A DNA stretch of 64,000 nucleotides. Origin: CAZCTC01 sp964501335 (GTDB lineage: Bacteria; Chloroflexota; Anaerolineae; B4-G1; SLSP01). The notes below the pieces were generated by a model. The model saw only the letters and a program-made list of their open reading frames with translations, ran no database searches and was not told the origin of the DNA. Positions 41,224 to 51,000 of the stretch are shown here, one piece after another. The DNA is taken from assembly GCA_964501335.1 (NCBI GenBank), contig CAZCTC010000039.1, positions 1 to 64,000 of the forward strand. Reading direction: 5' to 3'. Numbering within the stretch: position 1 is the stretch's first letter; each line of letters begins with the position of its first letter. The position numbers and the translations under genes were made by a program.

Positions 41224-42300
41224 TTAAGCGATCGGTGCCCCAATGTTCATCGGACGGGCAAAAATCATCCGACCGGCCGCCGTTTGCAACACCTTGCTCA
41301 CGACAACCGGAATCGTCTGGCCGATCAAAGGCCGGCCTTCTTCAATGACCACCATCGTACCGTCATCCAGATATCCGACCCCTTGATCGGACTCCTTGCC
41401 TTCCTGCATTACATAAATATCGAAAGCTTCTCCCGGCAACAAGACGGTCTTCACCGCATTCGCCAGTTCATTGACATTCAAGACCTTCACGCCCTGCAAA
41501 TCAGCAACCCGATTCAAATTGTAATCATTGGTCAAAATACTGGCTTCCAGTTTACGGGCCAGCGTGATTAACTTATCGTCGACCTCCCGCACCCCTTCCA
41601 CATCCACATCCGTAATCCGAACCACCACCGGGGAGTCTTCCTGAAGTTGCTTGAGGATTTCCAACCCCCGCCGGCCGCGATTGCGCCGTAATGCATCGGG
41701 GGAATCGGCAATATGCTGTAATTCATTCAACACAAACAAAGGAATTACCAGCTCACCGGGAACAAAACCGGTCCGGCAAATATCGTAAATCCGACCATCA
41801 ATAATAACACTGGTATCAAGCAGGATCGGTCGGGTCGTCACAGATTCCGCCTTCGGGACTTCTTTCATCGGGAAAAAACGCTCGCGCAAAATCTGGATGA
41901 CATCGGGACGCATCATCGCCGTCATCACCCCCAGATAACCAAAAATGGCCGCCACTAAAAAGGGTAAAACCTGCCCAAACGGCGCCGGCAGCAAAGAAAC
42001 CGGATAGGCGGTGATAGCCCCAAAGGCCAGCCCCAGAAATAACCCGATGATGGTCGAAAACAACATACTGGCCGGCAATTGCTGAATGGCATGCCGGATC
42101 ATACTGAAAGGACGCGTGGAAATCATCGGCGCAAGCATCACACCGACCGCACCAAACAACACGGTACAAACGAACATTGCGTAGGTAACATAAGGGGACA
42201 AAACGGGGAACCATTCACCAGAGCGATTGCCGACACTGAAACCGACAGCAGCGAAAACCAATAACCCTACCAACCGCGCAATAATATCAGACCTTTTCAT
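41224..42300 (-). CDS. Membrane PIN/TRAM domain protein (YacL-like)
   Basis: The 358-residue product has four membrane helices in the first 130 residues. A PIN nuclease-like domain follows (LLDTSVIIDGRIYDI; LNELQHIADSPD; REVDDKLITLARKL; LTNDYNLNRVA) with acidic residues in the places of the metal-binding site. The TRAM domain is at the C-terminus (GVGYLDDGTMVVIEEGRPLIG). Such proteins occur widely upstream of cysS or ispD. A membrane-bound RNA-processing role is likely. GGAGG lies 8 bases before the ATG, and this is the first gene of the operon. Confidence 0.88.
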   Translation of the reverse strand: MKRSDIIARLVGLLVFAAVGFSVGNRSGEWFPVLSPYVTYAMFVCTVLFGAVGVMLAPMISTRPFSMIRHAIQQLPASMLFSTIIGLFLGLAFGAITAYPVSLLPAPFGQVLPFLVAAIFGYLGVMTAMMRPDVIQILRERFFPMKEVPKAESVTTRPILLDTSVIIDGRIYDICRTGFVPGELVIPLFVLNELQHIADSPDALRRNRGRRGLEILKQLQEDSPVVVRITDVDVEGVREVDDKLITLARKLEASILTNDYNLNRVADLQGVKVLNVNELANAVKTVLLPGEAFDIYVMQEGKESDQGVGYLDDGTMVVIEEGRPLIGQTIPVVVSKVLQTAAGRMIFARPMNIGAPIA

Positions 42301-42380
42301 ACAAAATTCCTCCTGAATAACTGCCCAGTCCGCAACGAAATCGTCAATTCAAAAATCAAAAACGCTGCAAAACTGGTATT

Positions 42381-42450
42381 TTCCCGGCCCACGGAGCCGG
42401 GAACGGTTTCATTTTATCATAATGGTATGATCGGTGCAAATGAAACCGTT
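42381..42450. repeat. Compound inverted repeats upstream of the PIN/TRAM operon
   Basis: TTCCCGGC (42381-42388) pairs with GCCGGGAA (42396-42403). Overlapping it, AACGGTTTCATTT (42402-42414) is mirrored exactly by AAATGAAACCGTT (42438-42450). The 23-base loop between them contains ATCAT and ATGAT arms. This could be a regulator site or an alternative RNA structure. The rest of the 42301-42670 gap contains a repeat fragment and no gene. Confidence 0.6.
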
Positions 42451-42454
42451 TAGA

Positions 42455-42520
42455 TTGCATTAAAGCGCTCCCCCATCCCGCGCGTCGCTTCAAACCGGGC
42501 AATAGCCTGTTGCGGGACGC
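42455..42520 (-). repeat. Dispersed repeat, leader-only fragment
   Basis: An inverted leader piece (CCCCCATCCCGCGCGTCGC, then TTGCGGGACGCTAAAAA) is present without a CAGA hairpin or tail. It matches the right-hand end of the copies at 2717-2819 and 61394-61505. Confidence 0.65.
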
Positions 42521-42670
42521 TAAAAACCGACGGTAGTAGAAAAATACCCTGGAAAATCATAGCATTTGCATCTCAAGAGCGCTATAATTAGATAAATACA
42601 AACTGTTTAACCCTCATAAAGTTGTCGTTTGAATAAAATTCCCCCTTTAAAGTTGGAAAGGAGTCTGAAT

Positions 42671-43471
42671 ATGAAAAAATCACCTCGACACCTGTGGCTT
42701 TTGATCCTGGGGCTGTTAAGCCTGGGATTCTACTTTGCGCAGCCTTTAGCCCTCAAAGGCAGCGACATTGTGTATAACTATTACACCTACCTGCCGATCA
42801 CGCGCACCCAGCCCCCCCTCCCCCCTGCCCTGACCGATCTCTTGAAAAATCCCGGCTTCGAAGGGATCACAACTCCCGGCGGCTACACGCATGATACGTT
42901 CAACGGTACCCCTTATAATGAAATCCTCACCCCTGAAGGCTGGATCAGCTGGTGGGTAGAAGAACCCGATCCCTGGTATGGCCTCTCACGGCCGGAAGTT
43001 CGCCCCATCCCCAACCAGCCGCCTTATTCTGATCCCCCTAACCGGATTCACAGCGGAGACTATGCCGCCATGCACTTCACCGTCTGGAAACCGCAACGGG
43101 CCGGTTTTTATCAACAAATTTCCAGTCTGCCCCCCAACTCCCTTGCCACTTTCTCAGCCTATGCCCATAGCTGGTCCTGCAACAATGATCCGCCCCCCGC
43201 CTTGACCTGCGGCGATCCCAACGGCTTCTGGTTTAAAGTGGGAATTGACCCGCAAGGAGGCACGGATCCACAGGCCGCTTCGGTAATCTGGAGTGATCCT
43301 TTTTATTATCGCGATACCTACGGCAAAGCAGGGCCCTTGCAAACCTGGGTCGGCGACAGCGGAACCATTACGGTTTTTCTCTCCGGGGAAGCGAAATGGG
43401 GCGTGAAACACAACGACGCCTACTGGGATGACGCCAGCCTGATCGTACAACCGCCCCGCGTAGAGCCTTAA
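42671..43471 (+). CDS. Secreted protein with jelly-roll-like domain
   Basis: The start at 42671 (MKKSPRHLW) has AAAGGAG 9 bases upstream, giving 266 residues. A signal peptide or N-terminal anchor (residues 8-30) is followed by NYYTYLPITRTQPP. That resembles the Y-LP(L/I) motif found at both ends of the neighbouring surface protein. The remainder begins LLKNPGFEGITTPGGYTHDTF and ends AYWDDASLIVQPP, the typical frame of galactose-binding-like beta sandwiches. It is probably an extracellular carbohydrate-binding or structural protein. It is convergent with the surface-protein gene. Confidence 0.7.
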   Translation: MKKSPRHLWLLILGLLSLGFYFAQPLALKGSDIVYNYYTYLPITRTQPPLPPALTDLLKNPGFEGITTPGGYTHDTFNGTPYNEILTPEGWISWWVEEPDPWYGLSRPEVRPIPNQPPYSDPPNRIHSGDYAAMHFTVWKPQRAGFYQQISSLPPNSLATFSAYAHSWSCNNDPPPALTCGDPNGFWFKVGIDPQGGTDPQAASVIWSDPFYYRDTYGKAGPLQTWVGDSGTITVFLSGEAKWGVKHNDAYWDDASLIVQPPRVEP

Positions 43472-43515
43472 AACCTTCTGAGGTTTAAGCGCGCCCCTTG
43501 CGGGGCGCGCTTAAA
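43471..43515 (+). terminator. Double hairpin after the secreted protein
   Basis: A small hairpin (43471-43476 with 43481-43486, loop TCTG) is joined to a perfect 14-bp hairpin (43484-43497 with 43502-43515, loop TTGC). TCTG is the reverse complement of the CAGA loop of the repeat family. The region between the convergent genes also contains CGGTTAACC and AACAAGAGAAAA, shared with 2689-2716. Confidence 0.55.
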
Positions 43516-43575
43516 TTCATCTGCGGTTAACCTGACAAACAAGAGAAAAAATCCATACGGGTCGAAAATTGCCCG

Positions 43576-46215
43576 CTAATTGGCCTTATTCCTCAAAACC
43601 AACGGCAAATACAACTGATGGAGAACATGAGCTGTTCGCTGATTGTTCGTCAAAACAGAATCATCCATCCCCGCCGGCGGCTGGACCTCAACTGTATTAA
43701 AAAGCCCCAGGCCTGACGGCGCCGTCCCCCATAACGTATAGGTGATCAGTCCATTGACGGGCAGCGTGACGGTATCCGAAAGCTTGCCCCCTCCCGAAGC
43801 CGTGCAGGCAGCCCCGGCCCCGGCCTCACAGACCCACAGCGCACCGGTCAATTGAGCCGGCAGCGTATTCGACACCAGCGCCCCCGCCACGGAAATCGGG
43901 CCATAGTTGCCGACATTGACGGTATAGGTCAGGATCGAACCGCTGGGCGGCGATTGAATGCCAATCCACAGATCCGCCCAGGGAACAATATTACCGCCCC
44001 CCGGTGGCAGGATCGGCCCCACACTCAACGGATTCTGCTGGTCACTGGAGACCTCAGCCAGATTACCGCCGATGACGCTCGCACTGCCGTCCACCGTCAT
44101 CGTGAGGGTCCCGGTCCACTGCGCCCCCGGGCCCAACGTCCCCAGATTCCAGATCAACGGCTGAGTCCCTGTAAATCCAGCCGGAGCAGCCGACTCCAGA
44201 GCCAATCCCGCAGGCAACATATCCTGTACTCGCACGTTGGTTTGAGTGATGGTCGCGCTGGTATTGCTGATATGAATTGTATAACGCACCCGATCCCCCA
44301 AATGGAGTTCCCCGCCATTGAGATCTTCGGCCACCTTCTGAATCCCCACCCCAAACAAAATATTGCCGCCCCCCGCCGGCCAGACCGGACCGATGCTTTG
44401 AGGATATTGTTGCTCGCTGGTCAAAAGAGCCAGATTGCCGCTGATCGCACTCGAAACGCCATCGGTCGTCATCGTCAAAATTCCGGTCCAGACAGCCCCG
44501 GGAGCTAAGGTGCCGATATCCCAGGTGAAAGCGTTGGTCGTACTGATGCCGGCAGGCGAAGCCCCCAGCAAAATCAGGCCCATCGGCAACGCATCGACCA
44601 ATGAAATATTGGTCTGCGAAAGCGTGGCGTGGGTATTGGTAACCCGCAGGGTATATCGGATAATATCGCCACTGTACAAAGGCATACCGTTGAGATCGTC
44701 GGCATCCTTGGTCATCACCAGCCCCCGCTCAACGACGCCGCTCCCTCCGGAAAAAATCGGGGAGGTCTGCTGCAAGGTATCCGAAGGGCAACTCACCGCA
44801 GCAATATTGCCGCCGATCATGGTAGCTGTCGCCGCGGTGCTCATCGTGACAACCCCGGTCCACACCGCTCCCGCAGCCAACGTCCCCACATTCCAGGTCA
44901 AAGCCGCCGATCCGGTATAACCGGCAGGTGCCGCTTCGATCAAATTCATGCCGGCGGGCAAGGTATCAGTCAGGATAATGTCCGTCATGCTGTCGGTCGG
45001 ATTGGTATTCGTGACATACAACGTGTAGCGAATCCAATCCCGGGCATATAACGGGGCCCCATTGAGGTCTTCGGCCTTTTTGGAAAGCGCCAGTTCATTG
45101 GTCCCCACCACATTCACGGTAACAGTACCGGAAAAAACCGTGTAGGGATCTGACGCCAGGCCGCCATACTCGACCAGATACCCCCCCGTCGAATAATCCC
45201 CGGACCCTCCGGCATTCCCTAAATCGTTCCAGGCGCCGCGCGGACCGACCGTCGGCGTGTAAATCATATGGGCATAATCTTCATTGCCCCCGGAATTGTT
45301 CGGTTCAGCACTATTCCAGTTGGCGTAACGCCCCGATACCGGATTGCAGGGATTGGCTCCCGTACAGAAATTCGTCCCGGTTTCAGGACCGACAACCCAT
45401 CGCCAGGTCCCTTCGGTGCCGGTATCATTGGCCCCAATCCAGGCCACCCCCCTCAACTGACTCGAGGCAAAAGCATTTTCTCCCGCCGAGGCCAGGGTAA
45501 CCAGATACCCCTGTAACCCCAAATACCGCCTTCCCGCCGCCGCAGTCTCAGCATTTGACCAGGTGATGGCCGCAGCGCTGACATATTCATAGAAATGCCC
45601 GGTGCCGGCATAATAAGAATTGGTACCGATCATAAAAGTGACGCTGCGGGATACCGTACTGGGATAATGGCTTAAATTATTGTAGGTAATTTGCCGCATG
45701 AGGTTTTGATAAGTGGTAAGGGTTGCGGTCCCGGTCAGGGACATCACGCCGGAGATCGCATTGTAAGCCCAATTGATGGTGCCATAAGTGCCGCTGGTAC
45801 CGCTCTGTCCGTAAACCCCCAAACGATCCTGCGCCGGGAGGAAACCGTTACCGATAGCAATGCTGGCACTATCCAGATTGACCTGCGTGGCCGTCGTAAT
45901 CAAAAGGTTCGGCGCAATCAAGATAGGCGCGCTGCCCTCCGTGAAAGTGGTCTGCCCCGATGCGGACAAGACCGTGCCGCCGCTCCCGCCCTGCTGAACC
46001 GGAATCAAGGCCGGCTGCTCAAATTTTTCAGTGGAATAGTCGACCGAATTCGGGGCCGTAAGCCGCACAACCAGGGGCAACCATACTGAGGAATAGACAG
46101 AATTCAGTTCTTCACTGTGAGATAAAGATGCTGCTGCAATGTTCCCGGGAGCCCCCAACACACCCCAAAAGAGACTCAACAAAAGGAACCAACGCCCGAT
46201 GTGCAATGCCTTCAT
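43576..46215 (-). CDS. Large secreted surface protein with C-type lectin-like and DUF11 repeats
   Basis: The start is 46215 (MKALHIGRWF) with GGAGG 8 bases upstream. The 879-residue product has a signal peptide, then a VWLPLVVRL motif near residue 45. A beta-rich segment precedes a C-type lectin-like domain (about 215-370: WIGANDTGTEGTWRWVVG, YANWNSAEPNNSGGNEDYAH, GAWNDLGNAG). Three tandem DUF11 units follow, each opening with K-AEDLNG/K-ADDLNG and IRYTL, then a fourth divergent unit. The C-terminus is QLYLPLVLRNKAN. It should be a cell-surface binding or adhesive protein. The fine specificity is unknown. Confidence 0.85.
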   Translation of the reverse strand: MKALHIGRWFLLLSLFWGVLGAPGNIAAASLSHSEELNSVYSSVWLPLVVRLTAPNSVDYSTEKFEQPALIPVQQGGSGGTVLSASGQTTFTEGSAPILIAPNLLITTATQVNLDSASIAIGNGFLPAQDRLGVYGQSGTSGTYGTINWAYNAISGVMSLTGTATLTTYQNLMRQITYNNLSHYPSTVSRSVTFMIGTNSYYAGTGHFYEYVSAAAITWSNAETAAAGRRYLGLQGYLVTLASAGENAFASSQLRGVAWIGANDTGTEGTWRWVVGPETGTNFCTGANPCNPVSGRYANWNSAEPNNSGGNEDYAHMIYTPTVGPRGAWNDLGNAGGSGDYSTGGYLVEYGGLASDPYTVFSGTVTVNVVGTNELALSKKAEDLNGAPLYARDWIRYTLYVTNTNPTDSMTDIILTDTLPAGMNLIEAAPAGYTGSAALTWNVGTLAAGAVWTGVVTMSTAATATMIGGNIAAVSCPSDTLQQTSPIFSGGSGVVERGLVMTKDADDLNGMPLYSGDIIRYTLRVTNTHATLSQTNISLVDALPMGLILLGASPAGISTTNAFTWDIGTLAPGAVWTGILTMTTDGVSSAISGNLALLTSEQQYPQSIGPVWPAGGGNILFGVGIQKVAEDLNGGELHLGDRVRYTIHISNTSATITQTNVRVQDMLPAGLALESAAPAGFTGTQPLIWNLGTLGPGAQWTGTLTMTVDGSASVIGGNLAEVSSDQQNPLSVGPILPPGGGNIVPWADLWIGIQSPPSGSILTYTVNVGNYGPISVAGALVSNTLPAQLTGALWVCEAGAGAACTASGGGKLSDTVTLPVNGLITYTLWGTAPSGLGLFNTVEVQPPAGMDDSVLTNNQRTAHVLHQLYLPLVLRNKAN

Positions 46216-46372
46216 GATTCTTCCTCCGTAAAAATTTTTCAGCTCTGCTCTCACCCCCTTTAAGTCCGATTATAAAACCCACGCCCTGCTTAACTCCGCT
46301 ATACATGCATCCATCTCCAACCAAAGGCGCGCTGAAAAACGCTTTCAACCGCACCCCGGGTTTCCCCAAAAA

Positions 46373-46518
46373 CTGCCCTGAAAAAAGACCACCCTAGGGG
46401 ATGCCCCCGGCCTTGCAACGTCCCGCCCATGATCTTTTCCCGGCCTGACACGACGCGCTGGATAGGAAGAGAGAATTTTTCTGGGAATTTGCACGCCTCA
46501 GAAGGCGTGCAAATTCCC
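46373..46518 (+). repeat. Composite dispersed repeat, leader and hairpin without tail
   Basis: The leader (CCTTGCAACGTCCCGC, then GATCTTTTCCCGGCCTGACA, then CGCGCTGGATAGGAAGAGAG) precedes a perfect 16-bp stem pairing 46483-46498 with 46503-46518, loop CAGA. The stem begins GGGAATTTGCACGCCT, the only copy without the ATGTTTT outer part, so this copy has changed along the whole stem. The 46216-46591 gap between the surface protein and the M28 peptidase holds this repeat; I see no gene in it. Confidence 0.85.
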
Positions 46519-46591
46519 CCCTCTTTCTTTGAAGCATTAAAAACTCCTCTCTTCTTCTCTGTGTTCTCTGTGTCTCAGTGGTGAAAAATCT

Positions 46592-47785
46592 TTATCCCCC
46601 TGCCCGTTCATCCATCACCTGTAACATCGCCAGGGCAAACCGGGCCGCTTTTTCCACCCCATCCGGAACCAGCTTCTCCGTCACATCATCGGCTTGATGC
46701 CATTGCGCCAGCCAACCGTCAGGCCCCACGCCGGCCAGACAGACGCCCCGATACCCCCGGCTGCGCAATGCCCCCACCTCTTCCCCAATAACCAGATTGA
46801 CACCTTCAACTCCCATCTCCGGATGGCGAGCAGCCGTCTCTTGAGCCCAGGCCAGCGATTCCGGATCGGGAGTATAGCCCGAAAGAAGCGAAAAGCCGGT
46901 ATGGCGTTGCACATAGGCCACGCGCTCCGTCCCCACCATCTCGAAATCCAGGAACCAGGCATCCCGCAATTCCTCACCACATTGATCCAGCAAGGCATGA
47001 GCCCCCATGCATCCCACCTCTTCGGCCCCCGTAAAGGCCAGCCAGACTTCCGTGTACTGCAAAGGCGTCTCCCGCAGCTGCGCCGCCAATCCCAACAGAC
47101 AGGCCACCGCGGTCGCATTGTCGTTGGCCCCCGGGACAAACGAACCCCGCTCATCCCACAGGCTCAACGCCGTCAACAAGGCACAGCTCGCCCAGGAAGC
47201 CTTCCAGAAAGTGGAAGCCCCCTTGCTCCCCCAGACCTCGCCCAACTGCGCCGCCCCGGTCCCCAACAGCGAACCGACTACAGATGTTGAAATCCCCAAC
47301 AACGACTTCTTCAAAGTCGGATTGAACGAAATCCGATCTTTGTTGCTGTCGGTATGCCCCAACAACACTACCCGCCGCCGCGTCGATTTGACCGGCAAAA
47401 TGCGCGCCACCAGCGTGGCGCTGGGCCGACGCGGCGCCATGAAAGCAAAGGCCTGTCGCCCGCACCGCGCCGCTTCCCACATGGACGCCGCGCACCCCAA
47501 GGCCGCCAGTCCGCCCAACCACTTTCCCCGCCGGCCCCCAAAAGCACCTAACAAACTGGCCGTCAGCCCAAAAACGGCCGGCAAAACCAGCGCATAAGCC
47601 CAGGTATCCGGCGCCTCAAAAGATAAAGACTCGGTTTCCAGGTACCCAGCCTCCGTCAGAGTCTCACGGATATAACGTCGCGCCCGCAGTTCTGCCGGAT
47701 GACCGGCCGGACGGGGCCCAATTTCATCAGCCAATACCCGCACATGTTCCATCAAAGCTGTCGCGGAAAGGGGATCACACTCCAT
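46592..47785 (-). CDS. M28 family metallopeptidase with membrane insertion
   Basis: The start is set at 47785 (MECDPL), 5 bases after GGAGG; the ATG just before it (47788) is also possible. The 397-residue product has the M28 metal ligands in order: GHTDSNKD, GANDNATA, TGAEEVGC, LDFEMVG and QWHQADD. A hydrophobic double segment (about residues 62-100) is inserted between the N-terminal helices and the catalytic core and would anchor the enzyme in the membrane. It is an aminopeptidase-type zinc enzyme; the substrate cannot be predicted. Confidence 0.85.
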   Translation of the reverse strand: MECDPLSATALMEHVRVLADEIGPRPAGHPAELRARRYIRETLTEAGYLETESLSFEAPDTWAYALVLPAVFGLTASLLGAFGGRRGKWLGGLAALGCAASMWEAARCGRQAFAFMAPRRPSATLVARILPVKSTRRRVVLLGHTDSNKDRISFNPTLKKSLLGISTSVVGSLLGTGAAQLGEVWGSKGASTFWKASWASCALLTALSLWDERGSFVPGANDNATAVACLLGLAAQLRETPLQYTEVWLAFTGAEEVGCMGAHALLDQCGEELRDAWFLDFEMVGTERVAYVQRHTGFSLLSGYTPDPESLAWAQETAARHPEMGVEGVNLVIGEEVGALRSRGYRGVCLAGVGPDGWLAQWHQADDVTEKLVPDGVEKAARFALAMLQVMDERAGG

Positions 47786-47812
47786 CATAACCTCCTCAAT
47801 TTGAAGAGCTGT

Positions 47813-48008
47813 CTGTCCTGAAAATAGGCCGGCCTTGTAGCACCCCGCAAATAGTCCTTGCCCCGTAAGATACGCCACGCTGGATGGTAAGAGAAAGTTT
47901 TTTTGTTGATGTTTTGGTGCGCCTCAGAAGGCGCACCAAAACATGGCCTTTTCCAGAGCCGCACAGGCGACACAGGCTGTCTACTGTCTACTTGCTGCTG
48001 TCTACTTT
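47813..48008 (+). repeat. Composite dispersed repeat, full copy
   Basis: The leader (from CTGTCCTGAAAATAGG, then CCCCGCAAATAG, then ACGCTGGATGGTAAGAGA) is followed by a perfect 16-bp stem (47910-47925 with 47930-47945, loop CAGA) identical to that at 188-223. The tail GGCCTTTTCCAGAGCCGCAC, CAGGCGACACAGG and reiterated CTGTCTACT ends 24 bases before the dnaE stop. It lies between dnaE and the M28 gene, which are both on the minus strand. Confidence 0.9.
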
Positions 48009-48031
48009 CGGTGAAATCTCTTCTCTAAATG

Positions 48032-51000
48032 CTAACGCACCTGCAAATTGCCCGGGCCGACAATCTGTTCGACGCTCCGCCGCAATTTCGGGGACCAGCG
48101 GGTCGCCTCGTTGGGAAAATAAAGTTCGACCCGTTGCCCGCTGACATTTTCCAACACCAGCACAAAACGATCCCGGCCGCCGCGCTCTGCCGTTAAAACA
48201 TGGTGTAATTGCGCAATCCGCGCATAGTCCTGCTCACTGTTGCCGCTGCGCCGGATCACCAACCGCAGCGTTACCGGTTCTTCAGGGGGTTCCTCAGGAG
48301 AAGGCGGCAGGAGATCGTCCACCACCTCCACCGCCAGCTCATCCGGCACCGGTTCTTCCATGTCCGGCGGCAGCGAGGCCCGGGAGGGAGCCGCCGCGAC
48401 GGCAGGACGGGTTACCGCCGGCGCCGTTACAGGGGCCGCCACAGTGGGCCGAGCCACCGGCAAAGCCGCCGCCGGCGTGGATCGTACCGGCGGGGTCACC
48501 GGCCGCACCGGCGCCGTCGCGGTCCTGGACACGGCCGCCGGCCGGGGGATCGGCAAACCGCCGCCATTCCCATTCCCATGACCGTTCCCGGCCTGGCCCC
48601 GACTCTCCACAGGCACCGCCGGCGTGGAGCGAGTCGGCGGCGGAGTCGTCTCGCGAACCGCTGCCGGAGCCGGCGAAACCGGCCGCGGCGCCGGTGCTTC
48701 GCCCAGGGCCATCGGATCGGCCGCCCCCAGCAACTCATTCGGCGACTTGATCCAATCGACGATCAACGGATGATCTTCCCGGTCCGGCCGATCGTCGAGC
48801 TTACCGCTTACCACGATCAATTGCTCATCCAATATCAGATGCTTAAACTTCTCCAACGTCTTCGGGAAAAGCACCAGATCGATCGTTCCGCTGCCCCCCT
48901 CCAACGTGACAAAGGCCATCGTGTCGCCCTTCTTGGTATTGATCCGCCGGATGCGCTGGACCATCCCCACCACCGACAGCTGCCGTCCGGCCGGTGCCGA
49001 CGAGACATCCGCCACCGTGCAGCTCACCATATCCTGCCTGAAAAGTTCCTGCTCCATCCGGGTCAACGGATGTTCCGAAATATAGGTTCCCAACAGCTCT
49101 TTTTCCCAGTCCAACAACTTGCGGTTGGGAATGGGAGGAATGGCCGTCGGCGGCGTCACCGTCTGCATCTCGCCGCCCATCCCTTCAAAAAGCAGGAACT
49201 GCCCCACTTCCCGGGCCGCATGGGTCTGCGAACTGACCCGCAACAGATTCTCAATCGTCGCCAGCAATTCCGGCCGGCCGCCCGCCCCCGCCAGGTCGTC
49301 CATCGCCCCGGTGTGGACCAGACATTCCAGCACCCGCCGGTTCAACTTTCGCAGATCCACCCGTTCGGCCAGATCGGTCAACGACTTAAATGGACCGCCG
49401 GCACGCCGGGATTCCACCAGGGTCTTCACCGCATCGTCGCCTACATTCTTAATGGCTCCCATCCCGATGCGGATCGCCGGTTTGTTATCGATATCCTCGA
49501 TGGTAAAGGGCAGCTCGGAACGGTTGATGCAGGGGCGCATCACTTCGATTCCGGTACGCCGGGCATCTCCGATCAGGAAACCCAGCTTCTCGGAATTTCC
49601 GCGTTCTGTGGTCATCAGGGCGGCCATAAATTCTACCGGATAGTGCGCCTTGAGATAGGCCGTCTGCCCGGTGATGACCGCATAGTCGGTCGCATGGGCG
49701 CGGTTGAAGCCGTACCGGGCGAAGAATTCGATATCGCCCCAGATCCCTTCGATGGCCTCCAGCTCAATCCCTCGCTTGAGCGCGCCCTCGGTGAACATCT
49801 TCTTGTGCTTATCCATCAGGTCGCGTTTCTTTTTAGAAACGGCCTTGCGGATCTGATCGGCTTCGCCGGGCTCATAGCCGGCCATGGCGACCGCGATCTG
49901 CATAATTTGCTCCTGATAGACTATAATTCCGTAAGTGTCATTGAGAAGGCTTTCCTGAATCGGATGCCGGTAAACAACTTCTTCTTCACCATGCAGCCGC
50001 TTGATGTAAGTAGGAATCTGTTCCAACGGGCCGGGGCGATAGAGCGCCAGCACGGCGACGATGTGCTGAAACTGGGAGGGCCGCATGTCCTGCAACACCC
50101 GGCGCATTCCCGCACCTTCCACCTGGAAAACCCCGGTGGTATCGCCGCTGGAAAGCAGGGTATAGAGCTTCCTGACATCCGCATCTTTCTCGGGATCTTC
50201 AGGCACCCGCTCATAAGGGATGGTGGCCAGATTGAGCTTGCGCCCGTGCCGCTTTTCGATCCATTCACAGGTGATCCGCATCTGGGAGAGCGTTCGCAGT
50301 CCCAGAAAGTCCACCTTGAGCATCCCCATCACATCCAGAATTTCCATCGGCCACTGCGTGACCGAATTCAGGCTGGAAATCGAACCGTCTTCATTGGGGC
50401 CCGACGGAGAATCGCCGCCGCCGCCCTTGGTCGCCCGGTTCAACGGCAGATAAGCGGTCAACGGCTTGTCGGAGATCACCACGCCGGCCGCATGGGTACT
50501 GGCATGGCGCGCCACCCCTTCGACCTGCGAAGCCATCTCGATCAGCTTCTTCAGATAGGGCGTACCGTTGCACAGCTCCTTCATCTCCGGCACCTGCTCC
50601 ATCGCCTCTTCCAGCGAGATCGGCTTGCCGGGGACATTCGGAATCAACCGCGCCACCTTATCGACTTCGCTCAACGGGACATCCATCGCGCGCCCCACAT
50701 CGCGGACGGCCGCGCGCGCGCCCAACGTCCCAAAGGTGATGATCTGCGCCACGTTGTCCTGCCCGTAACGCTGAATGGTGTAAGCGATCAGCTCTTCACG
50801 CCGGTCGTCGGGGAAGTCCATATCGATATCGGGCATCGAAATACGACCCGGGTTGAGGAAGCGTTCGAACATCAACTTGTTCTTCAGAGGATCGACGCAG
50901 GTGATCCCCAGCGTATAAGCCACCATACTGCCGGCGCCCGAACCGCGAACATTCCACCAGATATCGCGCTCCTGAGCCGCTCGCACCAGATCCCAAACAA

